From Betaproteobacteria bacterium (GTDB taxonomy: Bacteria > Pseudomonadota > Gammaproteobacteria > Burkholderiales > SG8-39), in contig SHXF01000144.1 in NCBI GenBank assembly GCA_009693435.1, positions 1 to 9,223 of the forward strand: a stretch of DNA of 9,223 nt. The letters run 5' to 3'. Numbering within the stretch: the first letter of the stretch is position 1; every line of letters begins with the position of its first letter. Of the stretch, positions 1 through 7,128 are shown one piece after another. The translations under genes and the position numbers were made by a program. The notes below the pieces were generated by a model. The model had not been told where the DNA came from, searched no databases, and saw only the letters and a program-made list of their open reading frames with translations.

Positions 1-46
1 TCGCTATCTGGTAGCGTTCGTCTTGGGTGAGGTGTGTGTAGTTCAT
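1..46 (-). CDS. IS30-family transposase, N-terminal 15 codons (partial)
   Basis: Reading the minus strand from the ATG at 46-44 gives MNYTHLTQDERYQIA, after which the frame leaves the window. This opening is the typical start of IS30-family transposases of the IS1655 type, whose N-terminus forms a helix-turn-helix that binds the terminal repeats. The DDE catalytic core would lie to the left of the window, so it cannot be said whether the transposase is intact. The gene is transcribed away from the kup remnant, with its start about 95-100 bases inside the element end, a normal spacing for this family. Confidence 0.8.
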   Translation of the reverse strand, partial: MNYTHLTQDERYQIA

Positions 47-143
47 CCTTGGCAACTTTGACTTGGTGGTCGAGGGGCTCGGATGCTATCGCACCTCGCC
101 CACCCAACCTGTTAATCAGAGTTGCACTTCGAATTTGAACTCG
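1..143 (-). mobile_element. IS30-family insertion sequence, one end only (continues beyond the left edge)
   Basis: The transposase start at 46 (minus strand) identifies the family. Between it and the kup remnant lie about 100 bases of noncoding DNA, as expected for the terminal region of an IS30-type element. The stretch around 108-143, which includes the block GTTGCACTTCGAATTTGAAC (121-140), is the likely terminal inverted repeat; this rests on remembered resemblance to IS30-family ends, not on an alignment. Kup homology starts at about 145, so the outer edge is placed at 140-145. The other end and any target duplication are outside the window, so the exact boundary is approximate. Confidence 0.65.
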
Positions 144-144
144 C

Positions 145-972
145 GTGGTGATGGTAGTGCTGCTGGTGCTGGAATTTGGTTCATCGAGCAATCTTGCGGC
201 GGCTTACGGCATAGCGGTGTCGGCGACCATGGCGCTGGAGACCGCGCTGGTGGCGTTGGTGGTGATAGCGATGAAAGGGCGCTGGCGTGTGCTGGTGCTG
301 GGGATATTGCTGCTGGTGTTCGCGGTTGAATTGATGTTCTTCGCGTCGAACACCACCAAGATCGCCGCCGGCGGCTGGTTTCCGATTTTGTGCGGGCTGA
401 CGATTTTTACCCTGCTCACCACCTGGAAGCGCGGCAGCGAGGTGCTGGCGGCCGGCGCGGCCGGCAAGCATGTGCCGCTCAAAGGTTTCTGCGAACACCT
501 GGGTTCGGTGACCCGCGTGCCCGGAACCGCAGTGTTTTTTTCCGCCAACACCGAGATTGTGCCGGCCACGTTGTTGCACAACCTCAAGCACAATAAAGTG
601 ATGCATGAACGTGTGGTGTTTCTGACCATGACCACCGAAGACGTGCCCAAGGTCGCAGACGACGAACGCGTCGAAGTCGAATTGCTGGCGCCGCAAAGCA
701 TCTATCAGGTGGTGGTGCGCTACGGCTTCATGGAAGACCCCGACGCCATGCATGTGCTCAGCTTGCTGGGCCAGCGCGGACTGCGTTTTGAGCTTGCGGA
801 AACCACGTTTTTCCTCGGCAAATCGACCATCGCGCGCGCGCAACAGCCGGGCCTGTTTACCTGGCGGCGCGAAGTGTTCCGCTGGATGCAGCGCAATGCG
901 CCGACAGCGGTCGAGTACTTCAAGCTGCCGCCGGACCGCGTGATTGAGCTGGGGACACAGCTCAGGTTGTAA
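145..972 (+). pseudogene. kup: Kup potassium transporter, C-terminal remnant cut by the IS30 element
   Basis: Kup (TrkD) is an inner-membrane K+ uptake protein of about 620 residues with some 12 membrane segments and a cytoplasmic C-terminal tail. Only about 275 residues remain. They begin in the hydrophobic helix before FGSSSNLAAAYGIAVS (residues 11-26), a Kup hallmark. Two or three more membrane helices follow (about 30-68 and 79-93), then the GGWFP motif (76-80) and TWKRG (93-97). The soluble tail contains VPGTAVFFS (125-133) and LLHNLKHNKVMHERVVFLT (143-161), both typical of the family. The C-terminus ends naturally at TAA 970-972. Upstream, the frame meets a stop at 133-135 inside the IS end, and the first 340-350 residues are absent. 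The GTG at 145 is only the first available start, with no ribosome site of note. The rest of kup may lie on the far side of the element, outside the window. The fragment cannot form a transporter. Confidence 0.85.
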
Positions 973-975
973 ACC

Positions 976-1602
976 TCACTGCATAGGGATGTTCGCTTCG
1001 CGCACCACCTTTCGCCACCTTTCCGTTTCGGCGCGCACATGGGCCACAAACTCATCGGGTGTGGTCACCCTCACGTCAACGCCTTGTTCGGAAAGGCTAT
1101 TGGCGGTGAGCGGTAGCTGCAGCGCCTTGGTGAGGTCGGCCTGCAGTTTGGAGACGATGGGTTTGGGCACCGCCGCTTGGGTGCAGATCCCGTACCATGA
1201 CGACACGTCGTAGCCGGGCAGGCCGGACTCGGCAACCGTTGGCACGTTCGGAATGCGCGGGTTGCGCGTGCCCGAGGTCACCGCCATGCCGCGCAATCTG
1301 CCGGATGTGAGATGGCCCAGCGCACTGGGTAGATTGTTGACCACCAGCTCCATTTCGCCGGACATCACATCGATAAGCGCCGGCGCGGCGCCGCGGTATG
1401 ACACGTGCACTATGTTGATGCCGGCGCTGAGCTTGATCAGTTCCATCGACAGTTGCGGGGACGATCCCACACCGGCTGTTCCGTAGTTGAGCTTGCCCGG
1501 GTGCGCCTTGGCGTAGGTGATTACCTCACGCAGATTCTTCATCGGCAGCGACGGATGGCCGACGATCGTATTCGGCGTTGTTCCGACCATGGAGGTCTTG
1601 AA
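976..1602 (-). pseudogene. TctC/Bug-family periplasmic substrate-binding protein, truncated at the N-terminus
   Basis: Bug proteins are periplasmic receptors of tripartite tricarboxylate transporters. They bind carboxylates or related small acids and usually have about 320 residues with a signal peptide. From about 1602 down to the stop at 976 the frame matches the family closely. It has MVGTTPNTIVGHP at the top, then YAKAHPGKLNYGTAGVGSS, VHVSYRGAAPALIDVMSGE, GRLRGMAVTSGTRNPRIPNV, PTVAESGLPGYDVSSWYGI and a C-terminal helix ending REANIPMQ. Missing are the signal peptide, the PxxPxRxIVPFPPGG-type first strand and loop, and roughly the first 100 residues. The frame stays open to a TTG at 1785, but residues encoded by 1603-1785 are Arg/Pro-rich and unlike the family, which suggests a join to unrelated DNA. 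It converges on the kup remnant with three bases between the stop codons. No membrane partner (TctA/TctB) is nearby. Without export signal and first lobe it is unlikely to function. Confidence 0.75.
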
Positions 1603-1822
1603 CGGAGGGTCGCGCGGCGGCGCAGGTCGCCGCCGCGTTGTAGAACTGAACCGCGCGCTTACTAAGCCGCGCGGCTGGTGGGTCTTGGCTGCGCGGGGCA
1701 GATGCGGGCTGTTGCGCTGATCGAGTAACCGGTACTCGCATCGCAGTTGAAATCCTGGCCGTGTCAAGACGCAACGACGGGTCAAATTAACATGTCCAAC
1801 AACTATTCGATGGGAGGCGTCA

Positions 1823-1969
1823 ATGAGTCACTCTCAAATGCTCACGACCAGACGAAGCAAGGAAAAAGGCAAGAAACGCCTCGCCAGGGTCGCCAAGCGA
1901 TTGAAGAAACTGCAGAAGCGAGATTTGAAGATGGTCGGTGCGGACACCCCGAAAGAAGCAACGTCCTGA
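1823..1969 (+). CDS. Small Lys/Arg-rich hypothetical protein (48 aa)
   Basis: I do not recognise a defined function. The ORF starts at ATG 1823 and ends at TGA 1967-1969. GGGAGG (1812-1817) lies five bases before the start, the best Shine-Dalgarno sequence in the window and the main reason to call a gene. The product begins MSHSQMLTTRRSKEKGKKRL, followed by a helix-prone basic stretch (ARVAKRLKKLQKRDLK). It has 10 Lys and 6 Arg against 4 acidic residues and no Cys, signal peptide or membrane segment. It resembles short basic hypothetical proteins I recall from betaproteobacteria, but that is memory only. A nucleic-acid-binding role would be a guess from charge. It lies between the TctC remnant and the end of mccB, on the opposite strand to both. 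No convincing promoter is visible. A longer frame across the same bases (1747-2175) has no such ribosome site and an irregular composition. Confidence 0.55.
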   Translation: MSHSQMLTTRRSKEKGKKRLARVAKRLKKLQKRDLKMVGADTPKEATS

Positions 1970-2074
1970 GCGTTTTTCGAAACGAAGCTGGGGAAGGCAC
2001 TGCGCCTTGGCCGGTTCGGTGCAGTAGCAGCGGCCTCGGAGGTGGAGTGATGCGGGTACTCGCCACGAAAAAAT

Positions 2075-3691
2075 CTACAGGCGAAACACGCCAAACCGTG
2101 TCGGTTCAATCGGTGCGTGCGCCGCCGCAGCCAGGCCCAGCGATAGCACGTGACGCGTGTCGTGCGGTGCGATGATGCCATCGTCCCACAGCCGTGCGCT
2201 GGCGTAGTAGGCGCTCGACTGGCGCGTGTATTGTTCACGTATTGACGCCTTGAACGCGGCTTGCGCTTCGGCACTCCATGATCCACCATTGCCGCCATTC
2301 TTCTCGAGCGCGTCGCGTTTGACTTGCGCGAGCACCCCCGCCGCTTGTTCGCCACCCATCACCGCGATGCGTGCGTTGGGCCATGTCCACAAAAAGCGCG
2401 GGCTGAAGGCGCGACCGCACATGCCGTAATTGCCGGCGCCGAAACTGCCGCCAACGATCACGGTGAACTTGGGCACCCGCGCGCAGGCGACAGCGGTGAC
2501 CATTTTTGCGCCGTCCTTGGCGATGCCACCGCTTTCGGCCTTTGCCCCGACCATGAAGCCGGTGATGTTTTGCAAAAAAACCAGTGGCACGTTGCGCTGG
2601 CAACACAGCTCTATGAAGTGTGCGCCCTTCAACGCCGACTCGGAAAATAGTATGCCATTATTGGCGACGACGCCCACCGGCCAGCCGTCGATGCGCGCGA
2701 AACCGGTGACCAGCGTCGTGCCGTAGCGTGTCTTGAATTCATCGAACTCCGAACCGTCGGCGATGCGCGCGATGATTTCGCGCGCATCAAACAGCGTGCG
2801 CGGATTGGCGGGAATCACACCGTCGAGTTCGGCGGCGTCGAGCAGTGGTGCGCGCGAAACGTCGCGGGTTATTTGTAGAATTTTATTTTTAATGATATTT
2901 TTTATAGACGCGCGAACCAGTTCCAAGGCATGCGCGTCGTCGTCGGCGAGATGATCAGCTACCCCGGACAAGCGTGTGTGTATGTCGGCGCCGCCGAGCG
3001 CATCGGCGGTGACGATTTCACCGGTGGCGGCTTTCACCAGCGGCGGCCCAGCGAGAAAAATCGTGCCCTGATTCTTGACGATGATGGTCTCGTCCGACAT
3101 CGCCGGTACATATGCGCCACCTGCGGTACACGAGCCCATCACACACGCGATCTGCGCAATGCCTTCAGCCGACATGCGCGCCTGGTTGTAGAAAATGCGT
3201 CCGAAGTGTTCGCGATCGGGAAACACTTCATCCTGACGCGGCAGATACGCGCCGCCCGAATCGACGAGGTAGATGCACGGCAGCCGGTTCTCCAGTGCGA
3301 TTTCCTGCGCGCGCAAGTGCTTTTTTACGGTGAGCGGGTAATAGGTGCCGCCTTTCACCGTGGCGTCATTGGCGATGATGACGCAGGTGTGGCCGCTGAC
3401 GGCGCCGATGCCGGTGATGAGGCCCGCCGACGGCACGGCCTCGTCGTATACCTCGTGCGCGGCGAGCGGAGACAGTTCGAGGAACGGCGTATCACGATCG
3501 AGCAACGCGGAAACTCTTGCGCGCGGCAGCATCTTGCCGCGGCCCACATGGCGGCTGCGCGCGGCTTCATCGCCGCCTTGCTGTGTTGTTGTTGTAAGTT
3601 GCTCAAGTTGCAACACGCGTTCGCGCATGGCTTGTGCTGCCACCGCGAAGTCCGCGCCGCCGGGCTTGAGTTTGCTTTTGATCGAAGGCAT
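2075..3691 (-). CDS. mccB: 3-Methylcrotonyl-CoA carboxylase, carboxyltransferase (beta) subunit
   Basis: This subunit transfers the carboxyl group from carboxybiotin to 3-methylcrotonyl-CoA, giving 3-methylglutaconyl-CoA in cytoplasmic leucine degradation. Its partner is the biotin-carrying alpha subunit. At 538 residues it has the family's usual length (about 535). Two crotonase-like carboxyltransferase domains are visible. The first has [20 protein letters not shown] (113-132), DSGGAYLP (144-151) and [13 protein letters not shown] (189-201). The second has [13 protein letters not shown] (344-356), [11 protein letters not shown] (372-382) and [17 protein letters not shown] (413-429). The GGAY and SFGAGNYGM segments supply the oxyanion holes. 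It ends FGVFRL with TAG at 2077-2075. Isovaleryl-CoA dehydrogenase lies 73 bases upstream, which favours MCC over geranyl-CoA carboxylase (AtuC) or propionyl-CoA carboxylase beta. No alpha subunit follows. The start at 3691 has only a weak GGAA ribosome site. Codons for residues 262-276 are unusually AT-rich. Confidence 0.9.
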   Translation of the reverse strand: MPSIKSKLKPGGADFAVAAQAMRERVLQLEQLTTTTQQGGDEAARSRHVGRGKMLPRARVSALLDRDTPFLELSPLAAHEVYDEAVPSAGLITGIGAVSGHTCVIIANDATVKGGTYYPLTVKKHLRAQEIALENRLPCIYLVDSGGAYLPRQDEVFPDREHFGRIFYNQARMSAEGIAQIACVMGSCTAGGAYVPAMSDETIIVKNQGTIFLAGPPLVKAATGEIVTADALGGADIHTRLSGVADHLADDDAHALELVRASIKNIIKNKILQITRDVSRAPLLDAAELDGVIPANPRTLFDAREIIARIADGSEFDEFKTRYGTTLVTGFARIDGWPVGVVANNGILFSESALKGAHFIELCCQRNVPLVFLQNITGFMVGAKAESGGIAKDGAKMVTAVACARVPKFTVIVGGSFGAGNYGMCGRAFSPRFLWTWPNARIAVMGGEQAAGVLAQVKRDALEKNGGNGGSWSAEAQAAFKASIREQYTRQSSAYYASARLWDDGIIAPHDTRHVLSLGLAAAAHAPIEPTRFGVFRL

Positions 3692-3710
3692 GGTCAGGTT
3701 TCCGCAAGCG

Positions 3711-3756
3711 CTGCTGCGTTACGCGCCAGCATATTCGCATCGCAGCAGGCGAATAT
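3711..3756 (-). promoter_or_regulatory. Hairpin with possible pseudoknot in the ivd-mccB gap
   Basis: In the 73-base gap there is a perfect 8-bp inverted repeat, ATATTCGC (3731-3738) and GCGAATAT (3749-3756), around a 10-base loop. Eight bases of that loop, CGCAGCAG (3741-3748), are exactly complementary to CTGCTGCG at 3711-3718, which lies downstream in the transcript. An H-type pseudoknot is therefore possible. It would end about 20 bases before the mccB start. There is no U-run, so it is not an intrinsic terminator. Roles in translation control, RNA processing or mRNA stability are inference only. Confidence 0.4.
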
Positions 3757-3764
3757 AAATGCGC

Positions 3765-4919
3765 TCATTGCGTTTCCTCGAACAGTTCCCGTCCTATCAG
3801 CCAGCGTCTGATTTCCGATGTTCCTGCGCCGATTTCATAGAGTTTGGCGTCGCGTAATAAGCGGCCTGCGGGACTGTCGTTCATGTAGCCCGCGCCGCCG
3901 AGACATTGTATGGTTTGCAGCGCAAGCTCGGTGGCGCGTTCCGCGGAATAGAGTATCGCGCCGGCGGCGTCGCGGCGCGTAATAGCGTCCGCGTCGCAGG
4001 CGCGCGCTACCGCATACACATAGGCGCGGCAGGCGTTCAAGGTGGTGTGCATGTCGGCGAGTTTGCCCTGCATCAGCTGAAATTCGCCGATGGCCTGGCC
4101 GAATTGTTTGCGTTGATGCAGATAGGGCAGCGCCACGTCCAGGCACGCCTGCATGATGCCGAGCGGTCCGCCCGCCAGCACGGCGCGTTCGTAATCGAGG
4201 CCGCTCATCAACACATTAACGCCTTCGCCAGCCGTGCCCAATACATTTTCGGTGGGGACTTCACAATCCGCGAACACCAGTTCAGAGGTGTTGGAGCCGC
4301 GCATGCCGAGTTTATCGAGTTTGGGTGACGCATGAAAACCTGCAAAAGTTTTTTCGACGATGAACGCGGTAATGCCTCGTGCCCCGGCGGCAATATCGGT
4401 CTTGGCGTAAACCACCAGCGTATCGGCATCGGGGCCATTGGTGACCCACATTTTTGTGCCGTTTAAAACATAGCGGTCGGCCTTGGCGTCGGCACGCAGG
4501 CGCATGCTCACCACGTCGGATCCGGCTTCGGCTTCGCTCATGGCGAGCGCGCCGACGTGTACACCGGCAATGAGCTTGGGCAGGTAGCGGCGTTTTTGTG
4601 CGTTGGAGCCATTGCGGTAGATCTGGTTTACGCACAGATTGGCGTGCGCGCCGTACGACAGGCCGACCGACGCCGAGGCGCGGCTGATTTCTTCCATCGC
4701 CACCACGTGTGCGAGGTAGCCCATGCCCGCGCCGCCGAACGTCTCTTCGACCGTGATGCCCAAAAGACCCATCGCGCCGAGTTGCGGCCACAGGTCACGC
4801 GGGAACTCATTGCGGGTGTCTATTGCTGCGGCACGCGGCGCTATCTTTTCGCGTGCAAAGCTATTGACGCTGGCACGAAGCAGTTCCAGTTCCTCGCTCA
4901 ATGAAAACAGATGCGGCAT
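3765..4919 (-). CDS. ivd: Isovaleryl-CoA dehydrogenase (acyl-CoA dehydrogenase family)
   Basis: This flavoenzyme (LiuA in pseudomonads) oxidises isovaleryl-CoA to 3-methylcrotonyl-CoA and passes electrons to electron-transfer flavoprotein. The 384 residues match a normal acyl-CoA dehydrogenase. They comprise an N-terminal helical domain with [12 protein letters not shown] (58-69), a middle beta domain with the FAD-binding signature [13 protein letters not shown] (124-136) and [19 protein letters not shown] (157-175), and a C-terminal helical domain. The isovaleryl-specific feature is clear. The catalytic Glu lies in [19 protein letters not shown] (240-258; Glu244), equivalent to Glu254 of the human enzyme. 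The site used by most other family members reads [12 protein letters not shown] (361-372) and lacks that Glu. LMQGKLADM (282-290) and [19 protein letters not shown] (324-342) also fit. It ends GRELFEETQ. The 100-base leader is AT-rich near the start and has no clear Shine-Dalgarno sequence. MCC beta directly downstream supports the assignment. Confidence 0.92.
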   Translation of the reverse strand: MPHLFSLSEELELLRASVNSFAREKIAPRAAAIDTRNEFPRDLWPQLGAMGLLGITVEETFGGAGMGYLAHVVAMEEISRASASVGLSYGAHANLCVNQIYRNGSNAQKRRYLPKLIAGVHVGALAMSEAEAGSDVVSMRLRADAKADRYVLNGTKMWVTNGPDADTLVVYAKTDIAAGARGITAFIVEKTFAGFHASPKLDKLGMRGSNTSELVFADCEVPTENVLGTAGEGVNVLMSGLDYERAVLAGGPLGIMQACLDVALPYLHQRKQFGQAIGEFQLMQGKLADMHTTLNACRAYVYAVARACDADAITRRDAAGAILYSAERATELALQTIQCLGGAGYMNDSPAGRLLRDAKLYEIGAGTSEIRRWLIGRELFEETQ

Positions 4920-5019
4920 GAAATACTTTATAAAATAAATCAGGCAACAATGAAACTACGTAACAATTGGCTGCCGATGCGCCTCGGGTTTCGGCAAAGT
5001 GCAGGTAGCGTGTCTGAGT

Positions 5020-6123
5020 TTACGCTGCCAGCGATAAATCTGCGATAACCGCCGCAAGAAAGCGTCCTGCTTCGCCGCCCGAGACCGTGCGATGGTCGAA
5101 GGTGAGCGACAGCGGCAGTATGCGGTGTACCACCGCCATGCCGTCCACCGCGACGACGGCATCGCGAATTTTTCCAGCACCCAATATGGCCACCGTTGGC
5201 GGCACCACCACCGGCGAGGCGTAGCGTCCGGCAATGGTGCCGTAGTTGGACAGGGTAATGGTGTGGCCGCGCAGTTCTTCCGGCGGCACTTTGCGGGCGC
5301 GCGCATCGCGGATGAGCTTGTGCAGCGCGTGCGTTAACTCGTCCGGGCTGCATTCGCCAACGTTGCGCAGCACGGGCACCAGCAGTCCGTCGGCGCTGTC
5401 CACCGCGATGCCAAGATCGATGGTTTTTACTACCCAGCGGCCGATCTTTTCGCTGTCGTACCATGCGTTAAGCGAAGGCTCGGCGCGGCATCCCGCGACC
5501 AGCGCGCGTATCAGCCTCGGCAATACCGGGGTATGCGCTATCCATGCATGTATGTCGGCGTCGTCCATGAGGGTGGCGGACGCCACTTCGGCATTGGCGA
5601 GCATCATGTTTCGCGCCATGGCGCGCCGCACGCCGCGCAGCAATTCAATCGGCCCAGCATCGGCCAGTACGCGCGCCGCACGTTCAACGTCGCCGGCGGT
5701 AATCAGCCCATCGGCGCCGGTGGGCGTCACCATCGACAGGTCGACATTGCGCCTGCGTGCCAGCGCACGCACCGCAGGCATGGCTTTGATGCCAATGACG
5801 CTGGGGGCCGGGGCCACCGGTACATCGACAGCCACTTTTTGGCCCACCTCGATCTTGCCGACGACGGTGCCGGTGTCGGGCTGCGTGCTGTCGCCCTCGA
5901 ATGCCGCAAGCGGCGCGCCGATATGTACGATGTCGCCGGACGCGCCGTAGAGCTTGACGATGCGACCTTCATACGGTGCGGGGATGTCCACAATCGCCTT
6001 TGCGGTTTCCACGGCGACCAGCGGCTGATCGAGCTTTACGCTATCGCCCACCGTGACGTGCCACTTCGCGATCTCCGCCTCCTGCAATCCTTCGCCCAGG
6101 TCCGGCAATTTGAATATTTTCAT
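5020..6123 (-). CDS. bkdB: Dihydrolipoamide acyltransferase (E2) of a branched-chain 2-oxoacid dehydrogenase complex
   Basis: E2 forms the core of the complex and transfers the acyl group from lipoyl-lysine to CoA. The 367 residues show one lipoyl domain (about 1-78) with DLGEGLQEAEI near the start and the lipoylation site VETAKA (38-43; Lys42). A short linker leads to a peripheral-subunit-binding domain (about 114-150: MPAVRALARRRNVDLS ... GLITAGDVERA). The catalytic domain (about 165-367) includes AVDSADGLLVPVLRN (240-254), TLSNYGTIAGRYASPVVVPP (290-309) and LSLTFDHRTVSGGEAGRFL (338-356). In most E2 proteins the last motif reads HRxxDG; here His344 is present but Ser348 replaces Asp. It lies 22 bases after E1 beta, and its leader is AT-rich with no clear ribosome site. 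Automatic pipelines may call it PdhC. The branched-chain role is inferred from ivd and mccB downstream. Confidence 0.85.
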   Translation of the reverse strand: MKIFKLPDLGEGLQEAEIAKWHVTVGDSVKLDQPLVAVETAKAIVDIPAPYEGRIVKLYGASGDIVHIGAPLAAFEGDSTQPDTGTVVGKIEVGQKVAVDVPVAPAPSVIGIKAMPAVRALARRRNVDLSMVTPTGADGLITAGDVERAARVLADAGPIELLRGVRRAMARNMMLANAEVASATLMDDADIHAWIAHTPVLPRLIRALVAGCRAEPSLNAWYDSEKIGRWVVKTIDLGIAVDSADGLLVPVLRNVGECSPDELTHALHKLIRDARARKVPPEELRGHTITLSNYGTIAGRYASPVVVPPTVAILGAGKIRDAVVAVDGMAVVHRILPLSLTFDHRTVSGGEAGRFLAAVIADLSLAA

Positions 6124-6145
6124 AAGTATTTGTTTTTAAATGAAT

Positions 6146-7126
6146 TTATGAATACTCCAAGAGTTGTCTCACGGCATCGACGATGCGCGCCGTGGAGGGC
6201 AGGTAATGATGTTCGAGACGCGCGAGCGGCACCACCGTGTCGTAACCGGTGACACGCCGCACGGGCGCGAGCAGCGTGAGCAATCCGTCTTCGGCAAGAT
6301 TGGCGGCGATCTCTGCGGCGAATCCCGCAGTGCGCGCGGCCTCGCTCACGATCACGCAGCGCCCGGTGCGCGCAACCGACGCGAGGATGGTGTCCATGTC
6401 GAGCGGCTTTAGCGTCGCGACATCGATCACCTCGGCGACGATGCCCAGGTCGGCGAGCGCGTCGGCGGCGGCGAGCGTTTCATGCACCATTGCACCCCAC
6501 GACACCAGCGTCGCATCCGTGCCTTCGCGCAGCGTGATGCATTGGTCCAGCGCCGTCGCTTCGCCGTTGTCGACGACTTCTTCCTTGAACAGACGATACA
6601 GCCGTGTGGGCTCGAGGAACAGCACCGGATCCGGATCGCGGATTGCCGCGAGCAGCAATCCATAGGCGCGGCGCGGCGAGGAGGGATACACCACGCGTAT
6701 ACCCGGAATGTGCGCGAACATTGCTTCGGGGCTTTCAGAGTGGTGTTCGGGCGCGTGGATGCCGGCGCCGCACGGCGTGCGCAGCACCATCGGGCACGAC
6801 AGGCGGCCTTGCGTGCGATGGCGCAGCCGGCCCGCATGATTGAGTATCTGGTCGATGACGGTGTAGGCAAAGCCGGCGAACTGTATCTCAGCCACGGGCT
6901 TCAAGCCTTCGGCGGCCATGCCGATACTCATGCCTGCGATCAAGGCTTCGGCCAGCGGCGTATCGATCACACGCTGCGGCCCGAAGCTATCGAGCAGTCC
7001 CAGCGTCGCGCGAAACACGCCGCCGTCGCGGCCTACATCCTGACCGAGTACGAGGACGTTCGGATCGCGCGCCATCTCGTGTTTTAACGCCAGAGTGACG
7101 GCTTCGACAAGCGTAATCTGCGCCAT
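6146..7126 (-). CDS. bkdA2: 2-Oxoacid dehydrogenase E1 component, beta subunit (branched-chain type)
   Basis: The beta subunit pairs with alpha in an alpha2beta2 thiamine-diphosphate enzyme that decarboxylates the 2-oxoacid and acylates the E2 lipoyl group. The 326 residues are full length. The pyrimidine-binding domain carries LGQDVGRDGGVFRAT (27-41), RVIDTPLAEALIAGMSIGMA (52-71; Glu60 is the expected cofactor-activating Glu) and EIQFAGFAYTVIDQI (80-94). RTPCGAGIHAPEHHSESPEA (116-135) holds the conserved His pair at 128-129. The transketolase C-terminal domain follows, with ATLVSWGAMVHETLAAA (205-221), EVIDVATLKPLD (232-243) and a family-like end around EHHYLPSTARIVDAV (305-319). The start at 7126 follows the alpha stop by two bases, so translation is probably coupled; GGA in the end of the alpha gene lies about nine bases before the ATG. 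Pyruvate dehydrogenase E1 beta is the main alternative; the downstream genes argue for branched-chain substrates. Confidence 0.87.
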   Translation of the reverse strand: MAQITLVEAVTLALKHEMARDPNVLVLGQDVGRDGGVFRATLGLLDSFGPQRVIDTPLAEALIAGMSIGMAAEGLKPVAEIQFAGFAYTVIDQILNHAGRLRHRTQGRLSCPMVLRTPCGAGIHAPEHHSESPEAMFAHIPGIRVVYPSSPRRAYGLLLAAIRDPDPVLFLEPTRLYRLFKEEVVDNGEATALDQCITLREGTDATLVSWGAMVHETLAAADALADLGIVAEVIDVATLKPLDMDTILASVARTGRCVIVSEAARTAGFAAEIAANLAEDGLLTLLAPVRRVTGYDTVVPLARLEHHYLPSTARIVDAVRQLLEYS

Positions 7127-7128
7127 GC

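Noticed and set aside
181..843. 220-codon minus-strand frame opposite the kup remnant
   Set aside because: His/Gln/Arg-rich shadow translation without motifs; the plus strand has clear Kup signatures.
964..976. AGGTT-GTA-AACCT between the convergent kup and TctC remnants as a bidirectional terminator
   Set aside because: The stem has only five weak pairs and no flanking T-run.
1731..1743. GGTACTCGCAT shared between 1731 and 8943, with GGTACTCGC again near 2055, as possible att or repeat sites
   Set aside because: An 11-base match is expected several times by chance in a window of this size, and nothing else at these positions supports integration.
1994..2008. AAGGC-ACTGC-GCCTT hairpin downstream of mccB as its terminator
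   Set aside because: Five-pair stem about 70 bases past the stop with no U-run on the transcript.
1747..2175. 142-codon plus-strand frame overlapping the small basic ORF and the mccB end
   Set aside because: Composition is irregular, it has no ribosome site at its start, and it covers both intergenic DNA and the 3' end of mccB. The 48-codon frame inside it has much better start evidence.
2930..3811. Long open frame (293 codons) on the plus strand opposite mccB and ivd
   Set aside because: It is an antisense shadow of GC-rich coding DNA. The opposite strand encodes a complete, motif-bearing MCC beta, and the shadow translation is Arg/His/Ala-rich with no recognisable motif.
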